Shown here: positions 1-6,649 of the stretch, in pieces
How positions within the stretch are numbered: position 1 is the stretch's first letter
Layout of the letters: every line of letters starts with the position of its first letter
Source: Acidobacteriota bacterium
GTDB lineage: Bacteria > Acidobacteriota > Terriglobia > Terriglobales > Acidobacteriaceae
DNA: 37,570 nucleotides
Direction: 5' to 3'
NCBI GenBank assembly: GCA_003225075.1
Contig: QIAP01000025.1
Span: forward strand, 1-37,570
Notes under the pieces: model-generated
Seen by the model: the letters and a program-made list of their open reading frames with translations, nothing else
Databases searched by the model: none
Told to the model about the DNA's origin: nothing
Program-made: the position numbers and the translations under genes

Positions 1-674
1 AGGGCCGGGTTGACGCAAGCACGCTGGCGGCTCTGGAACGCGTGCGCCCCTCGGGCCGGAAGTTGGTGTTGGTTACCGGCCGCCGTCTCCCTGACCTGAA
101 TTGTGTCTTCGACAGGCTGGATCTTTTTGACCTGGTCGTAGCTGAAAATGGAGCCCTGCTTTATCGGCCTGACTCCGGCGAGGAAGAGCTCCTCTGTGAG
201 CCCCCTCCCGAAACATTTCTTGCTCGCTTGCGTGAACTTGCAGTGCCGTTCTCGGTCGGCCAGGGGATTGTCGCCACGTGGGAACCTCACCAGGACGTTG
301 TACTAAAAGCGATCCACGACCTCGGCGTCGAACTTCATGTCATTTTCAATAAGGGTGCCGTGATGGTGCTCCCTTCCGGCGTGAATAAGGGAACCGGCCT
401 GAAAGCTGCGCTGGAAGAACTGGGCGTCTCGTCGCACGATGTGGTCGGCTTTGGGGACGCAGAAAACGATCACGCATTCTTAGCTACCTGCGGGTGCGCT
501 GTGGCGGTTGCCAATGCACTGCCCGCGCTAAAGGAACGAGCGGACATTGTGACCAGGGCGACACATGGAGCGGGTGTGGCGGAGGTATTGCAGGAGTTGC
601 TTAAAGATGATCTCGCCGGATTCAATCCTGATACGTTTCGTCAGGCGATTCTGGAGTCAAGGAAAAGGAAATGA
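1..674 (+). CDS. HAD superfamily phosphatase (Cof/IIB type), 5' truncated
   Basis: The gene is already open at the window edge: the frame reads without a stop from base 3, so the GTG at 42 is probably internal and the true start lies outside the window. Visible HAD signatures are LVTGR (motif II region), a lysine in VNKGTGL (motif III) and GFGDAENDHAF (motif IV, acidic metal ligands). The nucleophile motif DxDGT should lie just upstream and is not in the window. The cap between motifs II and III fits a IIB-type cap, as in Cof-like sugar phosphatases and mannosyl-3-phosphoglycerate phosphatase. Function as a cytoplasmic phosphatase of a sugar phosphate is family knowledge; the substrate cannot be read from the sequence. 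The gene stops with TGA at 672-674. Confidence 0.85.
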   Translation, partial: GRVDASTLAALERVRPSGRKLVLVTGRRLPDLNCVFDRLDLFDLVVAENGALLYRPDSGEEELLCEPPPETFLARLRELAVPFSVGQGIVATWEPHQDVVLKAIHDLGVELHVIFNKGAVMVLPSGVNKGTGLKAALEELGVSSHDVVGFGDAENDHAFLATCGCAVAVANALPALKERADIVTRATHGAGVAEVLQELLKDDLAGFNPDTFRQAILESRKRK

Positions 675-774
675 GAATGGGAACTTTCTCGGCCTTTGTT
701 CGCTTGTCTGTGACGATGCGACCATTGACCGAATGAAGGGGTGAGCGCTCTTCCGCAAAGTTAAAGGTGCCGGG

Positions 775-1002
775 TTAGAGCCATGGGGAGGATGCGCGCC
801 CGAGACTTTCCTCGCGGAGCAGACGGAGAATCAGCCTGGCATCGTCCAACGCCTCTTTTTCAAAGCGCTGGGCGCGCGATTCCTCGGCATGCCCCTGAAT
901 GGCACTATAGGCTTCTTCGATACGCTCCAATTGTCTAGTTGGATTGGTTTCGAGGAGTGCTGCTCTATATTTCTCGATCCAGGTTTGTTGTTTGTCGAGC
1001 AC
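775..1002 (-). CDS. Small hypothetical protein, 75 aa
   Basis: A 75-residue, charged, probably helical protein with a GTG start. A GGAG Shine-Dalgarno complement at 1011-1014 sits 8 nt upstream of that GTG, which supports this frame over the overlapping alternative frame. The sequence is rich in Glu, Arg and Leu, with no membrane segment, signal peptide or Cys motif. I do not recognise a family. It lies downstream of the response regulator on the same strand with a gap of about 230 nt, so co-transcription is possible but not shown. Confidence 0.55.
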   Translation of the reverse strand: MLDKQQTWIEKYRAALLETNPTRQLERIEEAYSAIQGHAEESRAQRFEKEALDDARLILRLLREESLGRASSPWL

Positions 1003-1235
1003 GGATCAGTCTCCATCGCACGTGAGTCGGCGCGAATCCAGGACATGGCGTCAAAAGCGTTTCTGCGGACGAAATCACATCTGATGTCACCCGAAAACGG
1101 CCGTTGCTATACGGTTTATCTCTTAATCATGAGCCCGAGTAAATACAGTAAATTCTGTAGAACCCGGCCACCAGAGCCGGTCTCCGGCCGGTTGTTTGTC
1201 CATCAGCTTTCATCAGCGAACCTGCCATCGCGCGG

Positions 1236-1964
1236 TCAACTCACTAAACGTTCCGGCAAAATCGAGGGAGGACCATCAGTCGCAGTTGCGGAAATGACGG
1301 TCGGAACTGAGATCTGAACGATGTTGTTCCGCACCGCATACAAAACCAGTTCGCTGACCGAGTGAAAATTTAGCTTGGACATTATGTTGCTGCGATGGGT
1401 TTCTGCCGTTTTTACGCTGAGGCTAAGGATCGATGCTACCTCTTTCGTGCTTTTTCCTTCAGCCAGCAATTGCACCACTTCGCGTTCGCGGGCGGTCAGA
1501 CCCGGCCGCGTAACTTCTGAGTCGGCCTGCTTTTCCTCGGGCTTGAGATAACCTTTCAAAACCATCTCCGCCACTCGCGAGGTAAAAAAGGTGCGGTTTT
1601 CACGCAGTGCCTCAACCGCCGCGATGAGATCGTGGGCAGCATCAGATTTGAGAACAAATCCGCGAGCGCCGGCTTCCAACACCGCTTTCACCACTTGCTC
1701 TGTTTCGTAGATTGTGAGGATAAGTATCCTTTGCCGCGAATTACGGGCAAGAATCTGGCGGGACGCATCCAAGCCGTTTAAATTGGGCATGCCAATGTCG
1801 AGAATCACCAAATCAGGCTTTAATTGCTTTTCCATTTCGACGGCCTGCCGTCCATCAGTGGCTTCGCCACAGACCTGCCATGTAGGATGGGATTCCAGCA
1901 GTACTCGGATACCATGGCGCACAACCTCATGATCATCGGCGATCAAGATGCGAAGTGTTGGCAT
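1236..1964 (-). CDS. NarL/FixJ-family response regulator (REC + LuxR HTH)
   Basis: A cytoplasmic two-component transcription factor. Residues 1-120 form a receiver domain with acidic pair D10-D11, phospho-acceptor D56 in the stretch VILDIGMP, the conserved Thr in ILTIYE and the Lys in VLKSD. Residues about 150-215 form a LuxR-type HTH (LTAREREVVQLLAEGKSTKE, then KTAETHRSNIMSKL). A C-terminal tail of about 25 residues rich in Ser, Thr and Pro follows the HTH and is longer than usual. AGGAGA lies 5-7 nt before the ATG. No histidine kinase is adjacent. A 58-aa membrane ORF ends 32 nt upstream and may be co-transcribed. The DNA target is unknown; a dyad at 2242-2257 is a candidate. Confidence 0.95.
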   Translation of the reverse strand: MPTLRILIADDHEVVRHGIRVLLESHPTWQVCGEATDGRQAVEMEKQLKPDLVILDIGMPNLNGLDASRQILARNSRQRILILTIYETEQVVKAVLEAGARGFVLKSDAAHDLIAAVEALRENRTFFTSRVAEMVLKGYLKPEEKQADSEVTRPGLTAREREVVQLLAEGKSTKEVASILSLSVKTAETHRSNIMSKLNFHSVSELVLYAVRNNIVQISVPTVISATATDGPPSILPERLVS

Positions 1965-1996
1965 AACGCTCTCCTCTCAACAAAACGTCCCGGCAC

Positions 1997-2173
1997 TCAC
2001 ACGAAATCCCGCACGACCTTCCCGCGCGCTTGTCCGATTCTGTAGGTTGTGGGAATGTTGGCAATAATAATGACTCTCAAACTCGCGCCACCGAAGATAA
2101 TCATCCACAACGAGGACAGCCACCACCACAGCGCACCGCTTTCTGTAGTCAGAAAAGTTACTCTGGACGACAC
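1997..2173 (-). CDS. Small membrane protein, 58 aa, upstream of the response regulator
   Basis: A short frame not evident from standard length cut-offs: GTG at 2173, TGA at 1997-1999. It encodes one strongly hydrophobic segment with a WWWLSSLWMIIFGGASLRV core and a basic C-terminus (YRIGQARGKVVRDFV), as expected for a single-pass protein with a cytosolic basic tail. It ends 32 nt before the response-regulator ATG on the same strand. The Trp-rich helix followed by a polar basic tail argues for a real gene. Against it, the start is uncertain because AGGA lies directly against the GTG, and I know no family. It could be a small sensor partner or modulator of the regulator; that is inference. Confidence 0.45.
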   Translation of the reverse strand: MSSRVTFLTTESGALWWWLSSLWMIIFGGASLRVIIIANIPTTYRIGQARGKVVRDFV

Positions 2174-2241
2174 TCCTGCACAATTAGGCTGTTTCCAACC
2201 CGCGACCGTGAAAAAGGCTTATTAAAGTTGTAGGTAAACAC

Positions 2242-2257
2242 CCTAATGGGAATTAGG
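2242..2257. promoter_or_regulatory. Dyad CCTAAT-N4-ATTAGG, candidate operator
   Basis: A perfect 6-bp inverted repeat with a 4-bp spacer lies about 70 bp upstream of the 58-aa ORF and about 280 bp upstream of the first response regulator. NarL-type regulators bind short AT-centred dyads, so autoregulation is possible. Half of the same motif (CCCTAATGGGA) recurs near 32817 in another intergenic region. Confidence 0.3.
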
Positions 2258-2300
2258 AAAACTGCTCGGTTACGGCCTTAGCGGACGACATTTCCGGTGT

Positions 2301-2933
2301 TTAAGGGCGGACAAGCCCCAAGCGAATTGCATACCTGACCAGTCCGGCGGTCTCGTGCACATCCAGTTTTTTCATGAGCCGAGAGCGGTGGGCGGACGCG
2401 GTTTTTACGCTGATTCCGAGTTGCCCAGCGACCTCCTTTGTCGACTTGCCCTCAGCAATGAGTTGCAGCACTTGTCTTTCCCGCGCACTGAGGCCCGCAG
2501 AAACGGGCTGGAGTCCACTCCGATATGCCTGGATGACGGCTTGCGATACTTCAGGGCTAAAGTAAGTCATGCCTTGAGACACCTGACGGATAGCCTCGAT
2601 CAATTCCTTAGCGGCTTTGTTTTTTAAAATGTAGCCGGCAACGCCAGCCTGTAGCGCCTCCAGCGCGTACTGGTCTTCTTTGTACATGGTCAGGATGATT
2701 GTCTTGGTCTTCGGGGAAATGCGCGTGATTTCACGAGATGCTTCCACGCCGTTCAGCAGTGGCATGGAGAGGTCTAGCACGGCGACCTGCGGCTTGAATT
2801 GTTTTGCCAGCCGGACAGCTTCCTGCCCGTCAGCTGCCTGGCCAATCACTTGAAAGCCTTCGCGCTCCAGCAATGCCCGAATGCCTTCTCGCACTAACTC
2901 GTGATCATCCGCAAGTAGGATTCGCACCGGCAT
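2301..2933 (-). CDS. NarL/FixJ-family response regulator (REC + LuxR HTH)
   Basis: A 210-residue regulator with the same architecture as the one at 1236-1964 but without its long tail. The receiver has D9-D10, phospho-acceptor D54 in VAVLDLSMP, Thr in IILTMYK and Lys in ILKNKA. The LuxR HTH occupies about residues 145-205 (LSARERQVLQLIAEGKSTKE, KTASAHRSRLMKKLDVH). There is no clear Shine-Dalgarno sequence. The ATG directly abuts the TAA of a short upstream ORF, so translation may be coupled. The two regulators are paralogues about 340 bp apart on the same strand. No sensor kinase is present, so both are orphans within this window. Confidence 0.95.
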   Translation of the reverse strand: MPVRILLADDHELVREGIRALLEREGFQVIGQAADGQEAVRLAKQFKPQVAVLDLSMPLLNGVEASREITRISPKTKTIILTMYKEDQYALEALQAGVAGYILKNKAAKELIEAIRQVSQGMTYFSPEVSQAVIQAYRSGLQPVSAGLSARERQVLQLIAEGKSTKEVAGQLGISVKTASAHRSRLMKKLDVHETAGLVRYAIRLGLVRP

Positions 2934-3089
2934 TTAATTTGCCCAGGGCAGACGGATCATCAACTCGAAGCAACACGGACCCAACTTCAGCTCGGTTGTC
3001 TGATGGAGTTGAAGCCCATCATGTTGAGCCTTTAGGGAGCCAGGAAGGATCTTTAATTTTATGGAGTAAGCCTCCCGATCTTTCATCAT
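2934..3089 (-). CDS. Short ORF (51 aa) abutting the response regulator; possible kinase-tail relic
   Basis: This frame starts with ATG ATG at 3084-3089 and ends with TAA at 2934-2936, immediately before the regulator ATG. An in-frame TAG lies shortly upstream of the start. Its last residues (CCFELMIRLPWAN) resemble the final beta strand of a histidine-kinase ATPase domain, where kinases often end in xFxxxLPW. The ATP-binding N and G boxes are absent, so it may be the last piece of a decayed kinase gene or a coincidental frame. No good Shine-Dalgarno sequence precedes it. Confidence 0.3.
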   Translation of the reverse strand: MMKDREAYSIKLKILPGSLKAQHDGLQLHQTTELKLGPCCFELMIRLPWAN

Positions 3090-3357
3090 GCTCGGTTTGG
3101 GCTACGGTTCTCGCGGCTATGTTGCGCAAGATCATAGCATAGACTCGGAAGACACTTTCCGCCGGAGCAGCGGTCGAACGGAAGCTCGCGAGGGACGTAG
3201 CGCACGTTTGCGCGAACCTGACCGTGCCCTCATAGACTAGTTCTCGCGAGTACAACCCCCGCATTTGCAGTGCTCATGCCGGATGAAAAATGGGAATGGC
3301 ATCATTGGTGACAGAAGACTATGATCAGTCCTTGGGGCCCTGTGGAGTCCCATACCC
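3090..3357. other. Divergent intergenic region
   Basis: This stretch separates the minus-strand regulator unit from the plus-strand LolA-like gene and should hold promoters for both. I see no convincing gene, repeat or terminator in it. An 81-residue minus-strand frame at 3019-3264 has no domain character and is not called. Confidence 0.4.
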
Positions 3358-4128
3358 TTGCATTGTGCGTGGCCAGCCCTTCTACTAGTGACTTTCGCTT
3401 TTCTCCAACAACCCGCAGTGGCGCAACCATCAAGTGGCGAGCCGCTCTCGACCCCTGCTCTGCTGAGTGTAGAGAAGGTAGTTGCGAACCTGGTCCGGAT
3501 GAATTCACAGCGTGCTCAGGCGCTGCGCTCCTATCAGGGCCTCCGAACTTACCGGGTTGAATATCGAGGCTTTCCCAGCAGCCGAAGCGCAGAGATGGTG
3601 GTCGCGATAACCTACCACGCGCCTGGCACAAAAGAATTCACTATTGAATCTGCCACTGGTTCGAAGCTGATCATCGACAAAGTGTTCAAGAAAGCCTTGC
3701 AGAGCGAAAAAGAGGCATTGGAAACGGAGAACCAGGAGCGAACCGCACTCAATAACGATAACTATATTTTCCGTATGGTGGGGTATGAAGCGCTGTCCGG
3801 CAATGCAAGGTATGTGCTGGTCGTGGAACCGAGAACGAACAGCAAGTTCCTCTATCGCGGCAGAATCTGGGTGGACGCCGCGGATTTTGCAGTGACACGA
3901 ATTGAGGCGCAGCCCGCGAAAAACCCTTCATTTTGGATCAAGAATACTGAAATCGAGCAGATTTATTCCAAGGTCAATAATTTCTGGCTACCCGCTCACA
4001 ATCACAGCGTTACCTCCATCCGACTGGGAGGCCACGCCGATTTCACCATTGACTACGGGAGTTACCAAATCACCGACGCGGCCCAACTGAATGATTCCAG
4101 CAACGACCGGGTGAAATCTCAGAGGTGA
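3358..4128 (+). CDS. Secreted LolA-like / outer-membrane lipoprotein-sorting-like protein
   Basis: A 256-residue protein read from a TTG start. The N-terminus is a signal peptide (hydrophobic core LLLVTFAFL, predicted cleavage after AVA). The remainder is rich in beta strands, with phrases such as GYEALSGNARYVLVVEP, RIWVDAADFAVTRIEAQPAK and DYGSYQI, which are typical of LolA/LppX-fold proteins annotated as outer membrane lipoprotein-sorting proteins. Such proteins carry acyl chains or lipoproteins in the periplasm, but this assignment rests on fold-like pattern only. An in-frame TGA at 3322-3324 limits the start; CTG at 3340 is an alternative. The gene is convergent with the sugar transporter. 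Confidence 0.75.
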   Translation: MHCAWPALLLVTFAFLQQPAVAQPSSGEPLSTPALLSVEKVVANLVRMNSQRAQALRSYQGLRTYRVEYRGFPSSRSAEMVVAITYHAPGTKEFTIESATGSKLIIDKVFKKALQSEKEALETENQERTALNNDNYIFRMVGYEALSGNARYVLVVEPRTNSKFLYRGRIWVDAADFAVTRIEAQPAKNPSFWIKNTEIEQIYSKVNNFWLPAHNHSVTSIRLGGHADFTIDYGSYQITDAAQLNDSSNDRVKSQR

Positions 4129-4156
4129 AGTACTCTGCCATTGTGGGAGCGCCCGG

Positions 4157-4202
4157 ATTCAACAGAAGCAGTAGCACTAAATCACGAGACCTTCAGTTGA
4201 AT
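4157..4202. terminator. Imperfect hairpin between convergent genes
   Basis: ATTCAACAGAAG at 4157-4168 pairs with CTTCAGTTGAAT at 4191-4202 (11 of 12 positions) around a 22-nt loop. It lies between the convergent LolA-like and transporter genes and overlaps the transporter stop. There is no T-tract, so termination activity is uncertain. Confidence 0.25.
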
Positions 4203-5488
4203 TGGGTGATCTTCCACAGGGCACGTCCGCACGCAACCAAAAGAACCAGCATCGTAGCGGAAAGTGCCGTAATAGCGGTCCAATTTAGCGTCATCTCGGG
4301 AATGCGAGCCTCAACCGCGAGAGCAATGAAGATTGCTGTAGCCACCGTGACGATTACCCAGTCCCGCCAGCTACGTTGGTGACGAACATCCCGCACGCCA
4401 TCGGCATCTCGGCCGGCTATGCCTGCCTGCAAGTACTTCTGATCGACGGCGTAGCGATCGCCCTCCCGTGTGGCGGCTTCCTGCCAGCGCACATGTTCTC
4501 CCGAGTTGACTGAAGACAGCGCGATCGCTGCGGCGCCTCCCACCATTGCGAGCGATCCCACTACGACGTGCGCGTACAATGACGAGTTTCGTCCTCGCAA
4601 CTCACCAAACACCAGAATGCCCCACAGCAGACCCCACAACTGGTTCGTATTGGACAAAGGAATGCCTCGACTTATTCCCACGTACTTCGCGGCGTATTGT
4701 TGAAAGATGTCCCCGACGACCCAAACGAAACCGCCCAACATGAGCCAGAACAACACACTCTTTGCATTAACGAGTTCCTGCCAAAGAGGCGACGGTCCAC
4801 CGCTGTAGCTGAGGGCCAGCGCAAGCATCATACCCAGTTCGCCAATGGTGAAGAACGCGACAAATGAAAGCGGGTTCATGCCGGTAAGGTAGGCTTTGCG
4901 GTAAGGGATATACATTGTTCCCCACAAGATTCCTGCGCCTACCGCCGCAAAAATTCCGTGCGCCCAATTTGGCGCAGAAAGTTGGGTCGCCGATGTCAGC
5001 GCGAGTAGGATCGCGCCACCAAACATCAGAACAGCGCCGCCAATTACGCCGAACCAACGGAGCCCGCCTGCGCCCCGCAACTCATTGAAGAAGACAAATC
5101 CCCAAATGATGCCAATCAGGCTATTCGTGTTCCAGAGAGGAAAAGCTATGCTCAATCCGATATCGCGGATGGCAAATATAGTCATGGTGTTGGCGACCGC
5201 CCACAGACAGCCGGCGAGAATTCCCCAAACAACCAGGTGGGGCGCGTGTCGCATATCGGTATACATCTGCGCCGTACCACGAACCAACGCCGGTACGCTC
5301 CATCTCGCCAGGAAGACGCCCATAACCATCAGTAGCGACACAACCACGGGAGAGACTCCCACTTTCACCAGCTTCGTTGGCGCTTCTGCAGCCCCGAGCC
5401 ACGCTCCTGCACTGAAGCCGCAGAGAATACCGAGGATCTGGAGACTGCGCAAACGCGCCGCTTCCGTGGACGAGGAAAGTGTCTCCAT
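4193..5488 (-). CDS. GRP/RhaT-type sugar transporter (drug/metabolite transporter superfamily)
   Basis: An inner-membrane carrier with about ten hydrophobic helices in two repeats, including the repeated phrases IAFPLWNTNSLIGIIWGFVF and GIPLSNTNQLWGLLWGILVF, each followed by NELRG or GELRG. The duplicated N-T-N-x-L-x-G/W-x-x-W-G pattern is characteristic of glucose/ribose/rhamnose porters of the GRP/RhaT families. The substrate is probably a sugar; which one is unknown. I chose ATG 5488 because the upstream part to GTG 5599 overlaps the small membrane ORF and reads as low-complexity. The C-terminus carries an extra charged loop (about residues 345-385) and two more helices beyond the usual ten. 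The gene starts 23 nt after a 41-aa membrane ORF, probably in one transcript. Confidence 0.85.
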   Translation of the reverse strand: METLSSSTEAARLRSLQILGILCGFSAGAWLGAAEAPTKLVKVGVSPVVVSLLMVMGVFLARWSVPALVRGTAQMYTDMRHAPHLVVWGILAGCLWAVANTMTIFAIRDIGLSIAFPLWNTNSLIGIIWGFVFFNELRGAGGLRWFGVIGGAVLMFGGAILLALTSATQLSAPNWAHGIFAAVGAGILWGTMYIPYRKAYLTGMNPLSFVAFFTIGELGMMLALALSYSGGPSPLWQELVNAKSVLFWLMLGGFVWVVGDIFQQYAAKYVGISRGIPLSNTNQLWGLLWGILVFGELRGRNSSLYAHVVVGSLAMVGGAAAIALSSVNSGEHVRWQEAATREGDRYAVDQKYLQAGIAGRDADGVRDVRHQRSWRDWVIVTVATAIFIALAVEARIPEMTLNWTAITALSATMLVLLVACGRALWKITQFN

Positions 5489-5511
5489 AGTCGCGAGGGG
5501 CCCGCTTCCGG

Positions 5512-5637
5512 TTAGCTGATCCAACGGAGTACCAGCAGTCCTGCCAGCAAGACGACAAGCGGAATCCAAAATTGAATGTCCCCAAAGATGACGATCCACC
5601 AGTTCGCAGGACGACTTTTTGAAGTCTCTAGGCGCAT
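5512..5637 (-). CDS. Small membrane protein, 41 aa, upstream of the sugar transporter
   Basis: A short frame with ATG at 5635-5637, TAA at 5512-5514 and a well-placed GGAG (5643-5646) 5 nt upstream. The protein has a basic N-terminus (MRLETSKSRPAN) and one hydrophobic helix beginning WWIVIFGDIQFWIPLVVLLA. It ends 23 nt before the preferred transporter ATG on the same strand. Good ribosome binding, a clean helix and tight spacing support a real gene. Small single-pass partners of transporters are known in bacteria, but I recognise no family, and a role as a transporter subunit is inference. Confidence 0.55.
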   Translation of the reverse strand: MRLETSKSRPANWWIVIFGDIQFWIPLVVLLAGLLVLRWIS

Positions 5638-5642
5638 TATTT

Positions 5643-5646
5643 CTCC
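5643..5646 (-). promoter_or_regulatory. Shine-Dalgarno site of the 41-aa miniprotein
   Basis: GGAG on the minus strand, 5 nt from the ATG at 5637. It is the main evidence that translation of this transcript begins at the small protein rather than at the GTG at 5599. Confidence 0.5.
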
Positions 5647-5771
5647 ATCCAAAACTTGCAGGTCCAAACTTGCAAGGTTTGGCAATGCCGGTACAAGTTA
5701 GACGAGATCGGGCCTAAAAGCAAAGACTCTCGCCGCCTGTCTCATAGTAGGAGTCTTCGCCGACTAACGAC

Positions 5772-5815
5772 GTGGCGGGCGGGGACGGAGTTGAACTGCG
5801 GACGTCAGCCTTGCC
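5772..5815 (-). repeat. Degenerate tRNA 3'-half-like repeat (left copy)
   Basis: On the minus strand the segment reads like an anticodon stem, variable region, T arm (TTCAACT loop) and acceptor strand ending in CCA. The core 5782-5812 matches 33824-33854 at 28 of 31 positions in the same orientation. T-stem pairing is imperfect (two mismatches), and no convincing 5' half or D arm is adjacent, so it is not a functional tRNA. It marks the left edge of the metabolic block and could be an old attachment-site scar. Confidence 0.45.
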
Positions 5816-5908
5816 TCGGGATGCCAGTTACGCCTTCCACCCATCGCTCCTGAATCCACTCTCCGCGCGACTCCTACATGCTTAATCGTGGGACGCGGGG
5901 GTTGGCCG

Positions 5909-6649
5909 TCATCGACCTTTTGTTTTGACACATGCAATCAACGCTCGATTTCCACGAACATCGAGTGCGCTCGCCTGGAACCCGGCGTTGTCGATAATTT
6001 TCAAGTTCTCTTGCAAGGTCAGAGGCGAGTCGCCCTGCTCGTCGAGATATTGCTGATGTTCGGGAAATGATTGTCCCTCGTCAATTGAGCTTGAATAAAC
6101 CCTCTCCTGCTTCTTCCACACCGACTGATAGCAGGAGAATGAGTCCGCCCCCGGCACAGCGATTCTGTCGAGGAAAAAAAAGAAGCCTGGGTTAGCGAGG
6201 ACTTTGTACACCCAGGACATCACATTCCGCTGGCTTTCCGGCTGCAGGTTATGAATCGTCTGCACCGAGAATGCAATCCGGTAATCCCTTTTGGGGAGTT
6301 TCGCAGCTTGGGTATTGCAAAGATCATGTTGCACGGTAACAAATTGTTTCTCCCTGCCTGCCAGGCGCTTAACGGCCATGGCGATCATGGCGGGTGAATA
6401 ATCGACTCCAACAACCGAGGCTTCCGGCACTCGCTGGAAGAGTTGTTCCTCAACCAGGCCGGAGCCGGACCCGATGTCAAGAATTGTCGAGCCGGGAGTG
6501 AAATGGTCGGCGATCAGGCTAAGCAGCAGATCAACTTGCTCACCTCGCAGCGGATTTCCAGAAAGAGGATCGCTGTCCCAGTTCGAAGTCCGACTTGGAT
6601 TGAGCCATATATCGCGCATATTTGGTGGCAGAGAGACGCTCGCCTTCAA
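5909..6649 (-). CDS. Class I SAM-dependent methyltransferase
   Basis: A 246-residue cytoplasmic enzyme. Residues 55-64 (TILDIGSGSG) are motif I of the Rossmann SAM-binding fold, followed by VVGVDYSPAMI (motif II, acidic residue binding the ribose) and the later strand RIAFSVQTIHNL. The substrate is not deducible; it resembles ubiquinone/menaquinone-type and small-molecule methyltransferases. The TTG start at 6647-6649 overlaps the TGA of the upstream oxidoreductase (TTGA), which suggests translational coupling. An ATG ten codons later (6619) is an alternative start. It is the last gene of the minus-strand operon that starts near 14.7 kb. Confidence 0.85.
   Translation of the reverse strand: MKASVSLPPNMRDIWLNPSRTSNWDSDPLSGNPLRGEQVDLLLSLIADHFTPGSTILDIGSGSGLVEEQLFQRVPEASVVGVDYSPAMIAMAVKRLAGREKQFVTVQHDLCNTQAAKLPKRDYRIAFSVQTIHNLQPESQRNVMSWVYKVLANPGFFFFLDRIAVPGADSFSCYQSVWKKQERVYSSSIDEGQSFPEHQQYLDEQGDSPLTLQENLKIIDNAGFQASALDVRGNRALIACVKTKGR

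Noticed and set aside
3019-3264. 81-residue minus-strand frame upstream of the second response regulator
   Set aside because: No domain, unlikely composition, and it conflicts with the short frame that abuts the regulator.
5772-5860. A complete tRNA at the left repeat
   Set aside because: An upstream GGGTGGA could pair with CCCGCCC, but total length, D arm, anticodon loop (no U33) and T stem do not fit a functional tRNA.
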